Assembly: GCA_020848695.1 (NCBI GenBank)
Contig: JADLHT010000003.1
Coordinates: 1-64,000, forward strand
Reading direction: 5' to 3'
Source: Saprospiraceae bacterium
Lineage (GTDB): Bacteria > Bacteroidota > Bacteroidia > Chitinophagales > Saprospiraceae
Length of the DNA: 64,000 nucleotides
The stretch's first letter is position 1, and each line of letters opens with the position of its first letter. The translations under genes and the position numbers were made by a program. This document shows positions 18,038 to 26,590 of the stretch, one piece after another. Under the pieces are notes generated by a model. The model saw only the letters and a list, made by a program, of their open reading frames with translations. It had not been told where the DNA came from and searched no databases.

Positions 18038-21000
18038 TTATTTCATGAGCGTTACATCACCAAAGAGTTTTTCTATTTCTCCATTTTTCCACTCAATTTC
18101 GAGAACCCATACGTAAACTCCAGGATTAATATTTGCTTCTCTGAATAAACCTTTCCAACCGTTTGCCGGAGTGTTTGGCTCGAAATTCTGGTTGGTCCAG
18201 ACCAACTCTCCCCAACGATCATAAATATTCATCCATCTAACGGCTTTGTAAGAATCCGGTTTAACAATCGGATAGAATTCATCATTTACACCATCACCAT
18301 TAGGACTGAAAACATTCGGAACCCAAATACCTCTTTCCTCAACTCTGACCCTAACTGTTGCAGTCGCTGTACAACCATTGATATCTGTAATATTTACGGT
18401 ATAGGTTTCATCTTTTGCAGCCTTGTTTATTTTTGGATAAGGACAATCACTGCAATCTAAACTATTTGCCGGAGTCCATTCGAATTTTACAATATCAATA
18501 AGTGGAATGGAATAGTTTGGTCTGATTTCATAATTATCACCTACATAAAGATTCACGTCCGGTGTTGTAGTAATTTCAATAGGACTTGCTTTAATTACTG
18601 TCAACTGATCTGTAATTTCACATCCATTATCATCAACTACTCTTATACTATGTGTTCCAACTGAAACGTCTATGGGTGAATTGATATCTATAATATTACC
18701 ATTCAAGTAATAGGTATAATTTGGTTTTCCTCCGGTAATACTAATCAGGTTTAACAGTCCCGGATTTTCGACACATTTAGGTTGATCAACTGTAAAGTTA
18801 ATTTTAACAGGGACGTTTTGATCTTTAACAATACTAACAATATCAGTAGAAATACATCCATTATTAATATCGGTTACAGTCATCAAATAATCTCCTTCTT
18901 TGTTGATGGAAGGGTTAAACGTATTCGAACCATTGACTATTGATCCGTTGATCGTTGTCCAATTGACGATAAAGAAAGATGGGTTGCCAATGACTGTCCC
19001 CGACAAATTGAGCTGAGTCAATTTACAGGTTAACAACTGTCCGGTTCCGGCATCTATATCGGGATTCTTAATATCCTGAATGACTTCTACCGTATCTGAC
19101 TGTATGCAACTATTCGATAGATCAGTAACCTGGAGAATATATTTTCCTATTGAATTAACGGAAACTGTAGATCCATTTCCAATAATATTACCATTAATAT
19201 CTTTCCAAATTGTGCTAAAGTTTGAACCTGAACTGGAGCCCAAAGAATTCAAGAGTGCAGCCTTCTTTACACAGGTTAGAATATCTCCTGTGCTGCTAAC
19301 TGCAAGAGGAATTGCCTTGTCTTCCGTAATCCGTATTTCTTTCAAAGAAGTACAGAAATTGCTATTATCCGTTACAACCAATTGGTAAGTGCCGGCCGCA
19401 CCAGCTTTGATGTTTTTAGTGTTGACATTTCCAAGAATAATTCCTCCATTATTGCTGGTCCAGGCATATGAATAATTCAAGCCCTGAGTATTGTTCTTTA
19501 TATCAAGATCAAGCTCAGTAGTATTGCATTTCCACTGAAGATCGGAACCCAGATCGATGTACGGTGAAACCGTATCTATATCAACTTTGATACTCTGTGT
19601 AGTAGAACAGCCATTCAAAAGATCCTCTACTGTGAGAATATAAGTACCGGGTAAAGAGACCTTAGGACTAAGGGTATTTCCGTCAACAATTGGATTTCCC
19701 TGTGTGGAAACCCAAGAGAACGATAAGTTATTTCCACTTGTAGTAGAAGCAGTGGCTGAAAGTTGAATACTGGTAATCTTACAATTTAGAATGGCCGGAT
19801 TAGCAATGCTTGCAACAGGTGTGTTTTGATCGGGGTTGATTGTAATTTGCTTATTATCCTGACAACCGTTTGTTGTATCTATTATCGTTAATCTGAAGGT
19901 ACCGGCGCTGTTTACAATTAGCTTGTTTGTTCCTTGTCCTGAACTTATTACACCATTACCTGTCCAGATAAATTTTAAATGATCATATGAAGATGAACCG
20001 GATCCATCAATTTCTTTTTGAGTGTCTTTACACTTAAATACTGTATCAACTTTCAGGTCAACAATTGGAGTTTTTTTATCTTCAATTATTAAAATACTAT
20101 CTGTAATAATACAATGTCCAATTGTGTCTTCTACTTCAATAAAATATTTTCCGCCTTTATCAACCTGAATGGAGCTGGAATTAGAACCATTCAGAATATT
20201 ACCAACTATAGTTGTCCAGTTAATTATAGCATTTTTTGCATTAATAACAGAGTTAATTCTAACATTCAAGATACTGCAATTGATTGGAGCGGGATTGTTT
20301 ATTTTAATACTAGGGCTGGATCGCAGATCAAGGATATCAATTGAATCCGTCGTTGCACAATTATTATCCTCATTGACAACACGAATATATACTTTTCCGG
20401 ATTGGTTTATTTTCTTTTCAAAAAGTCCATCTTCTACAACACTATTACCTCCTGGCAAGGTCCAGTAATATTTGAATTTGCCAAGTTGTAGATCTTGTAT
20501 AGGTAAAATATTGTGTTCTTCTATTTTGCAATCAATGATCAGATCTTGTCCTAATTCAATTTTTGGATAGTCAACATTTTCATAAATATTCCAATATGCA
20601 GTATCAGCACACTTGGAGGCTTTATCTACCACAACCAGTTTTACTTCTCCGGGAATGTTGATATCGATTTTAGTAATGTCTTTAATTTGCTTTTGATCCG
20701 GTGTAATCCAGGTTAAGCTAAATACGGAAGTATCAGTAGGCAGTCCATCTAAAGTAACAAACGGCTTGTTGCAATCAATCATTGTATCTCCTGTGATTAA
20801 TCCGGAGGGAAGTGTTCCGTCTCCATCAACTTTTACTGTTGTTGTAAAATCACATCCGGTATTTTTATCTACGATCTTCAATGTATATTTACCAGGATTG
20901 GTAGCTCTTGCAAACGGGGTTCCTTGTCCTGATATAATGTTACTTGCAGGTGACCATGTATAAGTATATGATCCGGTTCCTTGTGTAACAAAACCAATTA

Positions 21001-22120
21001 AATCAAAAGTATCTTTGTTGCAAGTCGGTTTACCTTGTACATCCAATTGCCCTTCCAACTGATCCGCAGTTTCTACGTCAATTTCTGTTTCGTCTTCGCA
21101 AGTTCCCAGATTAGAAGTGTAGATGATTTTTACTTTATAGGTACCTGCACCTTTAGCTTTAATAACTCCGCCATAATTCTGAAGTATGGTACCTCCATTT
21201 GTTGCTGTCCAAATAAATTTGATATTTGGGCTTTTAGGCATGGTCGATACTAGTGCGTCCACAGTATATTCCTGAGAATTACAGGTTGGGGCAGGGAAGG
21301 TCCTAAGTTTAGCTTTTAGGTCAACAATCTCGACTTCTACTTCGTCCTCATCTTTACATTTTTGAATTAACTCAATATCATCTATAGCAAAGGTACTTCT
21401 TGATCCTCTTGAATCTTTTATACACAAGGTTGTAGTACTAGAAGTTGCAACAAAACAGGTTCTGAATTCGACCCATCCACAAACCGGAACATAAGGAGAT
21501 TCTCCTAATAAGATTCCGTTGGCTTCTGCCTTAAAGTGCATGGGTGCACCGAACTTATTCATTTTAGTTGCAATAAAACGAAAGAAATAAGTTCCACCTG
21601 GTTTAGTCGGTACGGTCTGACACCATACATTCAGACCTGCGGAAGCTGAACATTCTCCTAAGAGTACATTGCCGTTTACTCCGCATCTCCAGCTTGCCTC
21701 ATAAGATTTTGGGTCATCAGTTACAGTATATTCTCCCGGATTTAAATTGCCGGTTGGAACTGAGACATAGGTCATGCTGTTCGTAAAGCCGGCATTTCCA
21801 GCTTCAAAATCTCCGTTTATGATGAGATTATCACTTACTGATTCTGCTTTAAGTTTAAATTTATATCTTCCGGGAGCTAAGCTAACAATCGGATCCAGTA
21901 CTGTAGGATCTGACAGTCCAGCAGTTGGACTCCATTCTACCAGCATTGGTGCATAATTAGCATTAATGCTACCTTGCAGTTGAAGGATCTCTGTGGGATC
22001 ACAGGTAAAAAGATCAGGACCGGCGTTAACATCCAACTCGCAGCCCTGAGAATAAAGATTCTTCAGTGAACTTATAAGTAATAAGCAATTGATTAAAATT
22101 AGTAATGGTAGGTTTTTCAT
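18038..22120 (-). CDS. Giant repeat surface protein with gliding-motility-associated (type B T9SS) C-terminus
   Basis: A 1360-residue protein with a signal peptide (to about LYSQG). After a carbohydrate-binding/lectin-like region (about residues 90-250, with NGDFEAGNAGF) it has roughly ten to twelve tandem PKD/Ig-like repeats of 75-90 residues. Each carries a conserved Cys near the start (CN/CK), a central Trp (F-x-W) and an ending of G-x-Y-x-L-x-V-x-D-x-x-x-x-C. The last ~90 residues carry WVPNVFSPNGDGVNDEF and IYDRWGELVW, the CHU_C / gliding-motility-associated C-terminal signal exported by T9SS. Such proteins act as adhesins or mobile surface filaments. The repeat cysteines probably form disulfides. 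Confidence 0.85.
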   Translation of the reverse strand: MKNLPLLILINCLLLISSLKNLYSQGCELDVNAGPDLFTCDPTEILQLQGSINANYAPMLVEWSPTAGLSDPTVLDPIVSLAPGRYKFKLKAESVSDNLIINGDFEAGNAGFTNSMTYVSVPTGNLNPGEYTVTDDPKSYEASWRCGVNGNVLLGECSASAGLNVWCQTVPTKPGGTYFFRFIATKMNKFGAPMHFKAEANGILLGESPYVPVCGWVEFRTCFVATSSTTTLCIKDSRGSRSTFAIDDIELIQKCKDEDEVEVEIVDLKAKLRTFPAPTCNSQEYTVDALVSTMPKSPNIKFIWTATNGGTILQNYGGVIKAKGAGTYKVKIIYTSNLGTCEDETEIDVETADQLEGQLDVQGKPTCNKDTFDLIGFVTQGTGSYTYTWSPASNIISGQGTPFARATNPGKYTLKIVDKNTGCDFTTTVKVDGDGTLPSGLITGDTMIDCNKPFVTLDGLPTDTSVFSLTWITPDQKQIKDITKIDINIPGEVKLVVVDKASKCADTAYWNIYENVDYPKIELGQDLIIDCKIEEHNILPIQDLQLGKFKYYWTLPGGNSVVEDGLFEKKINQSGKVYIRVVNEDNNCATTDSIDILDLRSSPSIKINNPAPINCSILNVRINSVINAKNAIINWTTIVGNILNGSNSSSIQVDKGGKYFIEVEDTIGHCIITDSILIIEDKKTPIVDLKVDTVFKCKDTQKEIDGSGSSSYDHLKFIWTGNGVISSGQGTNKLIVNSAGTFRLTIIDTTNGCQDNKQITINPDQNTPVASIANPAILNCKITSIQLSATASTTSGNNLSFSWVSTQGNPIVDGNTLSPKVSLPGTYILTVEDLLNGCSTTQSIKVDIDTVSPYIDLGSDLQWKCNTTELDLDIKNNTQGLNYSYAWTSNNGGIILGNVNTKNIKAGAAGTYQLVVTDNSNFCTSLKEIRITEDKAIPLAVSSTGDILTCVKKAALLNSLGSSSGSNFSTIWKDINGNIIGNGSTVSVNSIGKYILQVTDLSNSCIQSDTVEVIQDIKNPDIDAGTGQLLTCKLTQLNLSGTVIGNPSFFIVNWTTINGSIVNGSNTFNPSINKEGDYLMTVTDINNGCISTDIVSIVKDQNVPVKINFTVDQPKCVENPGLLNLISITGGKPNYTYYLNGNIIDINSPIDVSVGTHSIRVVDDNGCEITDQLTVIKASPIEITTTPDVNLYVGDNYEIRPNYSIPLIDIVKFEWTPANSLDCSDCPYPKINKAAKDETYTVNITDINGCTATATVRVRVEERGIWVPNVFSPNGDGVNDEFYPIVKPDSYKAVRWMNIYDRWGELVWTNQNFEPNTPANGWKGLFREANINPGVYVWVLEIEWKNGEIEKLFGDVTLMK

Positions 22121-22567
22121 TTCTTCGTTTTATAATAAATAACAACAATAATCAGGCTTAGACCTGATAAGCAATACCTATTTGACCCTATAAAAGGTCA
22201 AAACGCTGGCTAAAATTAAAATTTTATTTGCAAATTATTTAAAAAGACAAAATACTTCTTTAACAAATTAAGATAATTATGAGCTATTTTATATATTTAA
22301 AAATTTAATAATGTATTAATAATACATAAATAGAAAGTTACAAATAATATTTTAATATATGTAAAGAAATTATTTGAATTGATTCTGTAATATTTTATTT
22401 TATAAATCGCAGAATCAGAATTCTGTTCATTAATTTTGAGAGGAGCAATAGTTCTGATTCTCCATGCAGACCCAAAATAACAATAATTTGGGATTATAAT
22501 ACTAAATTGAAGTATTAAGAAACCTCAGTATGTCTAAATAGAATATCTGGAGTTAGAATAAACGAAT
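22121..22567. other. Intergenic stretch with several inverted repeats
   Basis: This is a 447-bp AT-rich gap between the giant surface-protein gene and the hydrolase remnant. Near the surface-protein start it has two adjacent inverted repeats, atcagg/cctgat (22151-22168) and tttgacc/ggtcaaa (22181-22202), which lie in its 5' leader and could fold in the mRNA. Farther out is a perfect 10-bp inverted repeat agaatcagaa (22411-22420) / ttctgattct (22452-22461), then cccaaa/tttggg (about 22470-22492). None has a T run typical of a terminator. I see no gene. Confidence 0.4.
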
Positions 22568-22756
22568 TTAAAGATTGACTAAGATTTTAGCAAGCTCTTG
22601 TGGCTTAGACAGAAATGGTGAATGACCGGATTGCAATTGGTAGATTTTGTCAACGGGTACTTTTTGTATCATTTTTTTTTGTAAATCTAGGCTAAGGGTA
22701 TTGTCTAAAGTAGTTTGAATATAGACTTTTTTAATTTTACCGTATCCGACCATCAA
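22568..22756 (-). pseudogene. C-terminal fragment of an alpha/beta hydrolase
   Basis: This 62-codon frame reads KKVYIQTTLDNTLSLD...KVPVDKIYQLQSGHSPFLSKPQELAKIL. It matches the C-terminal end of plant-esterase-like alpha/beta hydrolases, in which the catalytic His lies in a SGHSPFLS motif. The N-terminal part with the nucleophile serine and the Asp is absent. On the minus strand it would continue to the right, exactly where the IS66 element begins, so the gene was cut by insertion and later rearrangement. The missing part is not found right of the element. Confidence 0.65.
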
Positions 22757-22814
22757 ACTACCGCAGGAAGGATATGAATTTGAGTCATAGCTTTGCCATT
22801 AAACAGAAGAGTTA

Positions 22815-23102
22815 ATGACTAAAGAAGAATTTGAAAACTTTCAGAAGGATTACAAGGTATCGAGTTTAAGCTTAAAACGCTACTTGATGGGTAAAGGAAT
22901 ATCTTCTCCACAGTATTATTATTGGAAGAAGAAATACTGCAACAATGCCATAAAGCACTCCGGTAAGTTTATAAATATTACATCCGGGATTAAAGAAATT
23001 GCAGAATTCTCAGAGGTAGTACTTGAGTATCCTTGTGGAATAAAGATAAACTTTAAGAAGTATCCGGGAAGTAAAACATTGTTGGAGTTAATTCAAAATT
23101 GA
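22815..23102 (+). CDS. tnpA: IS66-family accessory protein TnpA
   Basis: A 95-residue protein of the short IS66 first-ORF type: a charged N-terminal helix-turn-helix-like region (FEKDYKVSSLSLKRYL-like layout with QYYYWKKKYC) and a C-terminal VVLEYPCGIKINF segment. TnpA is required with TnpB for transposition, but its biochemical role is poorly defined. Its stop is 1 bp before the TnpB ATG. Confidence 0.75.
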   Translation: MTKEEFENFQKDYKVSSLSLKRYLMGKGISSPQYYYWKKKYCNNAIKHSGKFINITSGIKEIAEFSEVVLEYPCGIKINFKKYPGSKTLLELIQN

Positions 23103-23103
23103 A

Positions 23104-23466
23104 ATGATTCCATTTACTAGCGGCCATCAGTATTATATGTATACTGGTGTAACGGATATGCGTAAAGGCTATAATGGCTTATATGGAATCGTCAGGACTA
23201 TATTAGAAAGTAATCCATTAGATGGTAGTGTATATTTGTTTGTCAATAAGAGACGTAATCAACTTAGGCTTCTTGTCTACGATACCGGAGGATTAGTGAT
23301 GCTCTGCAAAAGATTAGAAAGAGGTACGTTCGAAATGATTAAAACGGAGTCTGAACAAGTTAAGTTAAACATCAATTGGACACAATTAACATGCATTATG
23401 CAAGGCATAAAATTGGGAAGTATACGGTATAGAAAAAGGCATAAGAGTATTGAAAATAATTCATAA
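23104..23466 (+). CDS. tnpB: IS66-family accessory protein TnpB (Orf2)
   Basis: A 120-residue protein with the strongly conserved IS66 Orf2 patterns: YTGVTDMRKGYNGL, then a LDGSVYLFVNKRRNQLRLLVYD strand region and LCKRLERGTFE. It is the normal length for the family (about 115-120 residues). It lies between TnpA (1-bp gap) and TnpC (40-bp gap). It is needed for transposition and is probably cotranslated with TnpA. Confidence 0.9.
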   Translation: MIPFTSGHQYYMYTGVTDMRKGYNGLYGIVRTILESNPLDGSVYLFVNKRRNQLRLLVYDTGGLVMLCKRLERGTFEMIKTESEQVKLNINWTQLTCIMQGIKLGSIRYRKRHKSIENNS

Positions 23467-23506
23467 AATATTTGGCCAATTCTAAAATAATTCCGATCTT
23501 GTATGC

Positions 23507-24985
23507 GTGATACAAGAAGAATTAATTGTTACACTTCAACAACAAAATGCAGAATACAAAAAAGAAATTGCATATTTACAAAACGAATTAGCCCAACTTA
23601 AACGATTAATCTTCGGAAAGAAATCAGAGCGATTTATAAGTACTGAATCACCGATGCCTTCCAATTCATTATTCCCTGTAGAAGAACTTCAGGAGAACAA
23701 AATAGAAAATCTTACAGAAGTCATATCTCATAAACGAGAGAAACCATCTGTCAAGAAAGGAGGTAGAAAAGAATTGCCAGCTCATCTTGTTAGAGAAATT
23801 ACGGTAATTGAGCCTGAAAATAAATCAGAAGAAGATCGTCTAATAGGTACACTTGTAACAGAAATATTAGAATACACACCTGGTGTTATGCTTGTCAATC
23901 GAATAGAGAGACCTAAATATGTAAATGATCAAAAGCAAGAGATAAAAGTTGGAGTGATGCCAAGTCGTCCTGTCGATAAGTCACAATTCGGAACCGGCTT
24001 AATGACCCATGCCATTGTCCAAAAGTATATGGACCATAATCCATTGTATCGCCAGCTTGAACAGATCAAAAGAATGCATCAAGTGGATATCAGCAGATCC
24101 AGCTTTGGAGAATCTGTTCTGCAGCATATAGAATTAATACTCCCAGTCTATGAATCCTTAAAGAAGGAAGTGCTTGAACAGAAGTACTTGCAAACAGATG
24201 AAAGTCCATTTAAAGTACAGAGCGAGACTAAGAAAGGCAGCACGGACATGGGATTCATGTGGGTCAGCAGAGCACCGGAAAAAAATTTAGTGTTATTCTC
24301 CTATCAAAAAGGAAGAAGTGGACAAAGCATGTGCAATCATTTGCTAAACTTCAAGGGTAAACTTCAAACAGATGGCTGGAAAGTATATGAACAATTGAAA
24401 GATAATCCGGAAATGGAATTATTCAATTGCTGGGCACATGCCAGAAGATATTTTGATCAGGCAAAAGAAAATGATCCCCATAGAGCAATATATATGCTCA
24501 CCCAAATTCAAATCCTTTATGATGTTGAAAAATACTGTCGAGATCATAACTACACTAATGAACAAAGAAGACAAATCAGACAAGAGAAAAGTAAAGCACA
24601 ACTTGAAAAAATTAAGGAGTATCTGGACCAGCAATCCATGAGCAATATTCTTCCACAAAGTCCTATAGGAAAAGCTATAGCCTATACCTTATCCAGATGG
24701 GATGAATTGATAAAGTACGCCGATCATGGAGAAGTAGAGATCGATAATAATCTTATAGAAAACAGCATACGACCTTTCGCTCTAGGAAGAAAGAACTTCT
24801 TATTTGCTGGGTCGAATGAATCTGCACAGAGAGCAGCTATGATTTATTCCTTGTTCGGTACCTGCAAGATTAATAGTATCAACCCTTACGAATGGCTCAA
24901 AGATGTTCTCCTTCGAATAAAAGATCATCCAATAAATCGAATTTTGGAATTATTACCCCATCGCTGGATGGCTGTAAACACATAG
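23507..24985 (+). CDS. tnpC: IS66-family transposase TnpC
   Basis: A 492-residue DDE transposase. It has an N-terminal coiled coil (about residues 5-35, leucine-rich), an IS66 N-terminal segment (RLIFGKKSERF), and a zinc-binding-like region that is shortened here. The catalytic core has acidic residues in TDESPF, LQTDGWKVY and HGEVEIDNNLIENSIRP. The typical C-terminal tail IENSIRPFALGRKNFLFAGS is followed by LPHRW. The start is a GTG at 23507; no ATG in frame is nearby. The frame is intact, so the element could still be active. Confidence 0.9.
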   Translation: MIQEELIVTLQQQNAEYKKEIAYLQNELAQLKRLIFGKKSERFISTESPMPSNSLFPVEELQENKIENLTEVISHKREKPSVKKGGRKELPAHLVREITVIEPENKSEEDRLIGTLVTEILEYTPGVMLVNRIERPKYVNDQKQEIKVGVMPSRPVDKSQFGTGLMTHAIVQKYMDHNPLYRQLEQIKRMHQVDISRSSFGESVLQHIELILPVYESLKKEVLEQKYLQTDESPFKVQSETKKGSTDMGFMWVSRAPEKNLVLFSYQKGRSGQSMCNHLLNFKGKLQTDGWKVYEQLKDNPEMELFNCWAHARRYFDQAKENDPHRAIYMLTQIQILYDVEKYCRDHNYTNEQRRQIRQEKSKAQLEKIKEYLDQQSMSNILPQSPIGKAIAYTLSRWDELIKYADHGEVEIDNNLIENSIRPFALGRKNFLFAGSNESAQRAAMIYSLFGTCKINSINPYEWLKDVLLRIKDHPINRILELLPHRWMAVNT

Positions 24986-24990
24986 GTATT

Positions 24991-25224
24991 TTGTTGAACG
25001 GGTACGTTTTATCTGAAATTGCAGAAGATAAATATGAACGAAGTTCAATCATTATAACCTCTCAACTTCCAGTAACCAAGTGGCATGAATATATAGGTGA
25101 ACAAATGGTAGCAGATGCAATACTAGACCGACTCATGCATGCCTCACATAGAATTGAACTCAAAGGAGATTCGCTCAGAAAAAAAGAAAATAAATCCGAA
25201 ACCACAACTGTAGAATTGAAATAA
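24991..25224 (+). pseudogene. istB: C-terminal fragment of IS21-family helper ATPase IstB
   Basis: The frame reads LSEIAEDKYERSS...TSQLPVTKWHEYIGEQ then ADAILDRLMHASHRIELKGDS, the highly conserved C-terminal third of IstB-like AAA+ proteins. Walker A and B regions and the whole IstA gene are missing. The fragment begins right at the end of the IS66 element, so IS66 apparently replaced or interrupted the 5' part. It is followed by the IS21 right-end repeats at 25285-25321. Confidence 0.8.
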
Positions 25225-25284
25225 AAAACTATTTTTGTCGTATGACTTACGCCAGCAATTTTTGAAAATCTTCGCCAGATCTTG

Positions 25285-25321
25285 GGGTGGTCAGTTTGGA
25301 CTGGATAAGGGTGGTCAGTTT
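25285..25321 (+). repeat. IS21-family right-end repeats
   Basis: Two copies of gggtggtcagttt, at 25285-25297 and 25309-25321, with a 24-bp period and the second followed by caccgg. Multiple spaced tggtcagttt repeats are typical transposase-binding ends of IS21-family elements. Together with the IstB fragment they mark the surviving right end of a broken element. Confidence 0.65.
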
Positions 25322-25394
25322 CACCGGATTTTCCAAATAAGAAAATTTAGTTACCGATTATTAAATTTTGTCAAATAAATTAAATATAAGTTAA

Positions 25395-26099
25395 ATGAAG
25401 TATTATAGTTTCGATTATGACTGGGAAAATTTTCCAAAAGGAAGTGGAATAGAAGGTGTAGGTGGAGAAATGCTTAAAGAAGAAGAACAAGTAATAAAGG
25501 AAAGTTTTTGGGATGCTTACTGTAAGCCTATAAAAAATAACACTTTTGTACTTGAACCAAGTTTAAATTATCTTAAGTATAAGCCATCTAGGAATTTTTT
25601 AAATGAAGACCTTATCGGTGATTTATTTGGAATTGGAATCGTAATTAGCTTAAAATTTAAGAATGTTATTAACAATTTCAAGCTCGGTAGTCATAACTTT
25701 ATTGATGTATACATAAACTATAAAAATAATATAATCACCGATTATAGTTTTTTTTACTCAAAGAAAAGAAATTATGATATTATTGATTTTAATAAAAGCC
25801 GTTTTTATGAACCTATCAATTATAAATCCTTGCTAAATCCAAAAAATTATGAAAACTCATTAATTGAAATTGCTAATGAAAAAGAATTATTGCATAAAAT
25901 TAATAACAACTCAGTTGCTCCTGCTTTTTATGAACTAATTATTCAACGTGATCAAGCACTTGATATTCTTGATCTTGGAGTTATTAATTCTACATATTGT
26001 CTTTTTATTTTCTCCGAAAGACTTGTTGATGCTATTATTAAAGAAAATATTACTAACATTAAATTCTCGTTAAATGATAGAATCAAAATTCTAACCTAA
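25395..26099 (+). CDS. Imm11/Imm43-like (DUF1629-type) immunity protein, orphan
   Basis: A 234-residue soluble protein without signal peptide. The pattern (N-terminal YYSFDYD; a middle region GDLFGIGIVISLKFKN; a C-terminal YCLFIFSERLVDAI followed by a short strand) resembles immunity proteins of the DUF1629/Imm11-Imm43 type found beside polymorphic toxins. No toxin gene lies upstream on its strand. Its 5' side is the IS21 end, so its partner was probably lost when the element inserted. It overlaps the next, convergent gene by 4 bp at their 3' ends. Family assignment is by pattern only and uncertain. Confidence 0.45.
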   Translation: MKYYSFDYDWENFPKGSGIEGVGGEMLKEEEQVIKESFWDAYCKPIKNNTFVLEPSLNYLKYKPSRNFLNEDLIGDLFGIGIVISLKFKNVINNFKLGSHNFIDVYINYKNNIITDYSFFYSKKRNYDIIDFNKSRFYEPINYKSLLNPKNYENSLIEIANEKELLHKINNNSVAPAFYELIIQRDQALDILDLGVINSTYCLFIFSERLVDAIIKENITNIKFSLNDRIKILT

Positions 26100-26461
26100 G
26101 GCCAGATTGTTCTATCTCTTACAGCAATCCACACATCATTAAGAGACTTATACTTATTTTGATTTTGGTTTAGTATTTTTGATAATCTTTCTAATTCATT
26201 TTCTGCGTCTTTAAGCATATCAGTTACTTCTTTAAAGTATAGTTCATCTTCATTGGGTTTAAATCTTGAATGCAAATCTTCAAGTTTTTTCTTAAGCGAT
26301 GCAGTATATGCAGGGTGCGAACCAGCATGGAATGAATCTTCACCAACCTTTGTTGCAACATATACTAAGTTTCGTGTATCCCCACCTTCGAAGTCAACTT
26401 TTTGAGCAAAAGTTTTAAGAAGGGATATAACTATTATTAAAAAGGATATATTAGATTTCAT
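26096..26461 (-). CDS. Small secreted protein resembling the C-terminal half of an AHH nuclease
   Basis: A 121-residue protein with a Sec signal peptide (SFLIIVISLLKTFAQ). The mature part contains NLVYVATKVGEDS then FHAGSHPAYTASLKKKL, which matches the second half of AHH-type HNH nuclease toxins (NGV-x-LP ... HSGSHP-x-Y). The first half, with the AHH catalytic motif, is missing. The remaining ~55 residues are helical and charged. It may be a displaced or decayed toxin tail, or an exported protein derived from one. It sits in the toxin/immunity locus, 130 bp downstream of the immunity gene on the same strand. Moderate to low confidence on the relationship. Confidence 0.45.
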   Translation of the reverse strand: MKSNISFLIIVISLLKTFAQKVDFEGGDTRNLVYVATKVGEDSFHAGSHPAYTASLKKKLEDLHSRFKPNEDELYFKEVTDMLKDAENELERLSKILNQNQNKYKSLNDVWIAVRDRTIWP

Positions 26462-26590
26462 ATATACATTTCCACAAAGCTAATAGTTTTAACTCGTTAA
26501 TTCAATCAGCGATTGCCATTATTATTACCTAAGCTGGGAGGTGCATTGAGTTCAATAAAAATTTCAAGTTCGAGGATGGAAAATTAATTT

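Larger units (their letters stand above)
22754..24993 (+). mobile_element. IS66-family insertion sequence (three ORFs)
   Basis: The element carries the classical IS66 set tnpA-tnpB-tnpC in order on the + strand, all open. Ends are tentative: caaactacc at 22754-22762 and its near-complement ggtattttg at 24985-24993 (8 of 9 positions) would be short terminal inverted repeats. No 8-bp target duplication is seen. The left flank is a hydrolase fragment and the right flank an IstB fragment, i.e. two different genes, so at least one side has been rearranged since insertion. Confidence 0.75.

Noticed and set aside
24438-24658. ORFs on both strands inside tnpC
   Set aside because: They are shadows of the intact transposase frame and have no signal or motif of their own.
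26506-26582. A 22-codon minus-strand frame between the immunity gene and the AHH-like gene, possibly a protein tail
   Set aside because: It is only 22 codons between two stops, without any recognisable motif; such frames are expected by chance.
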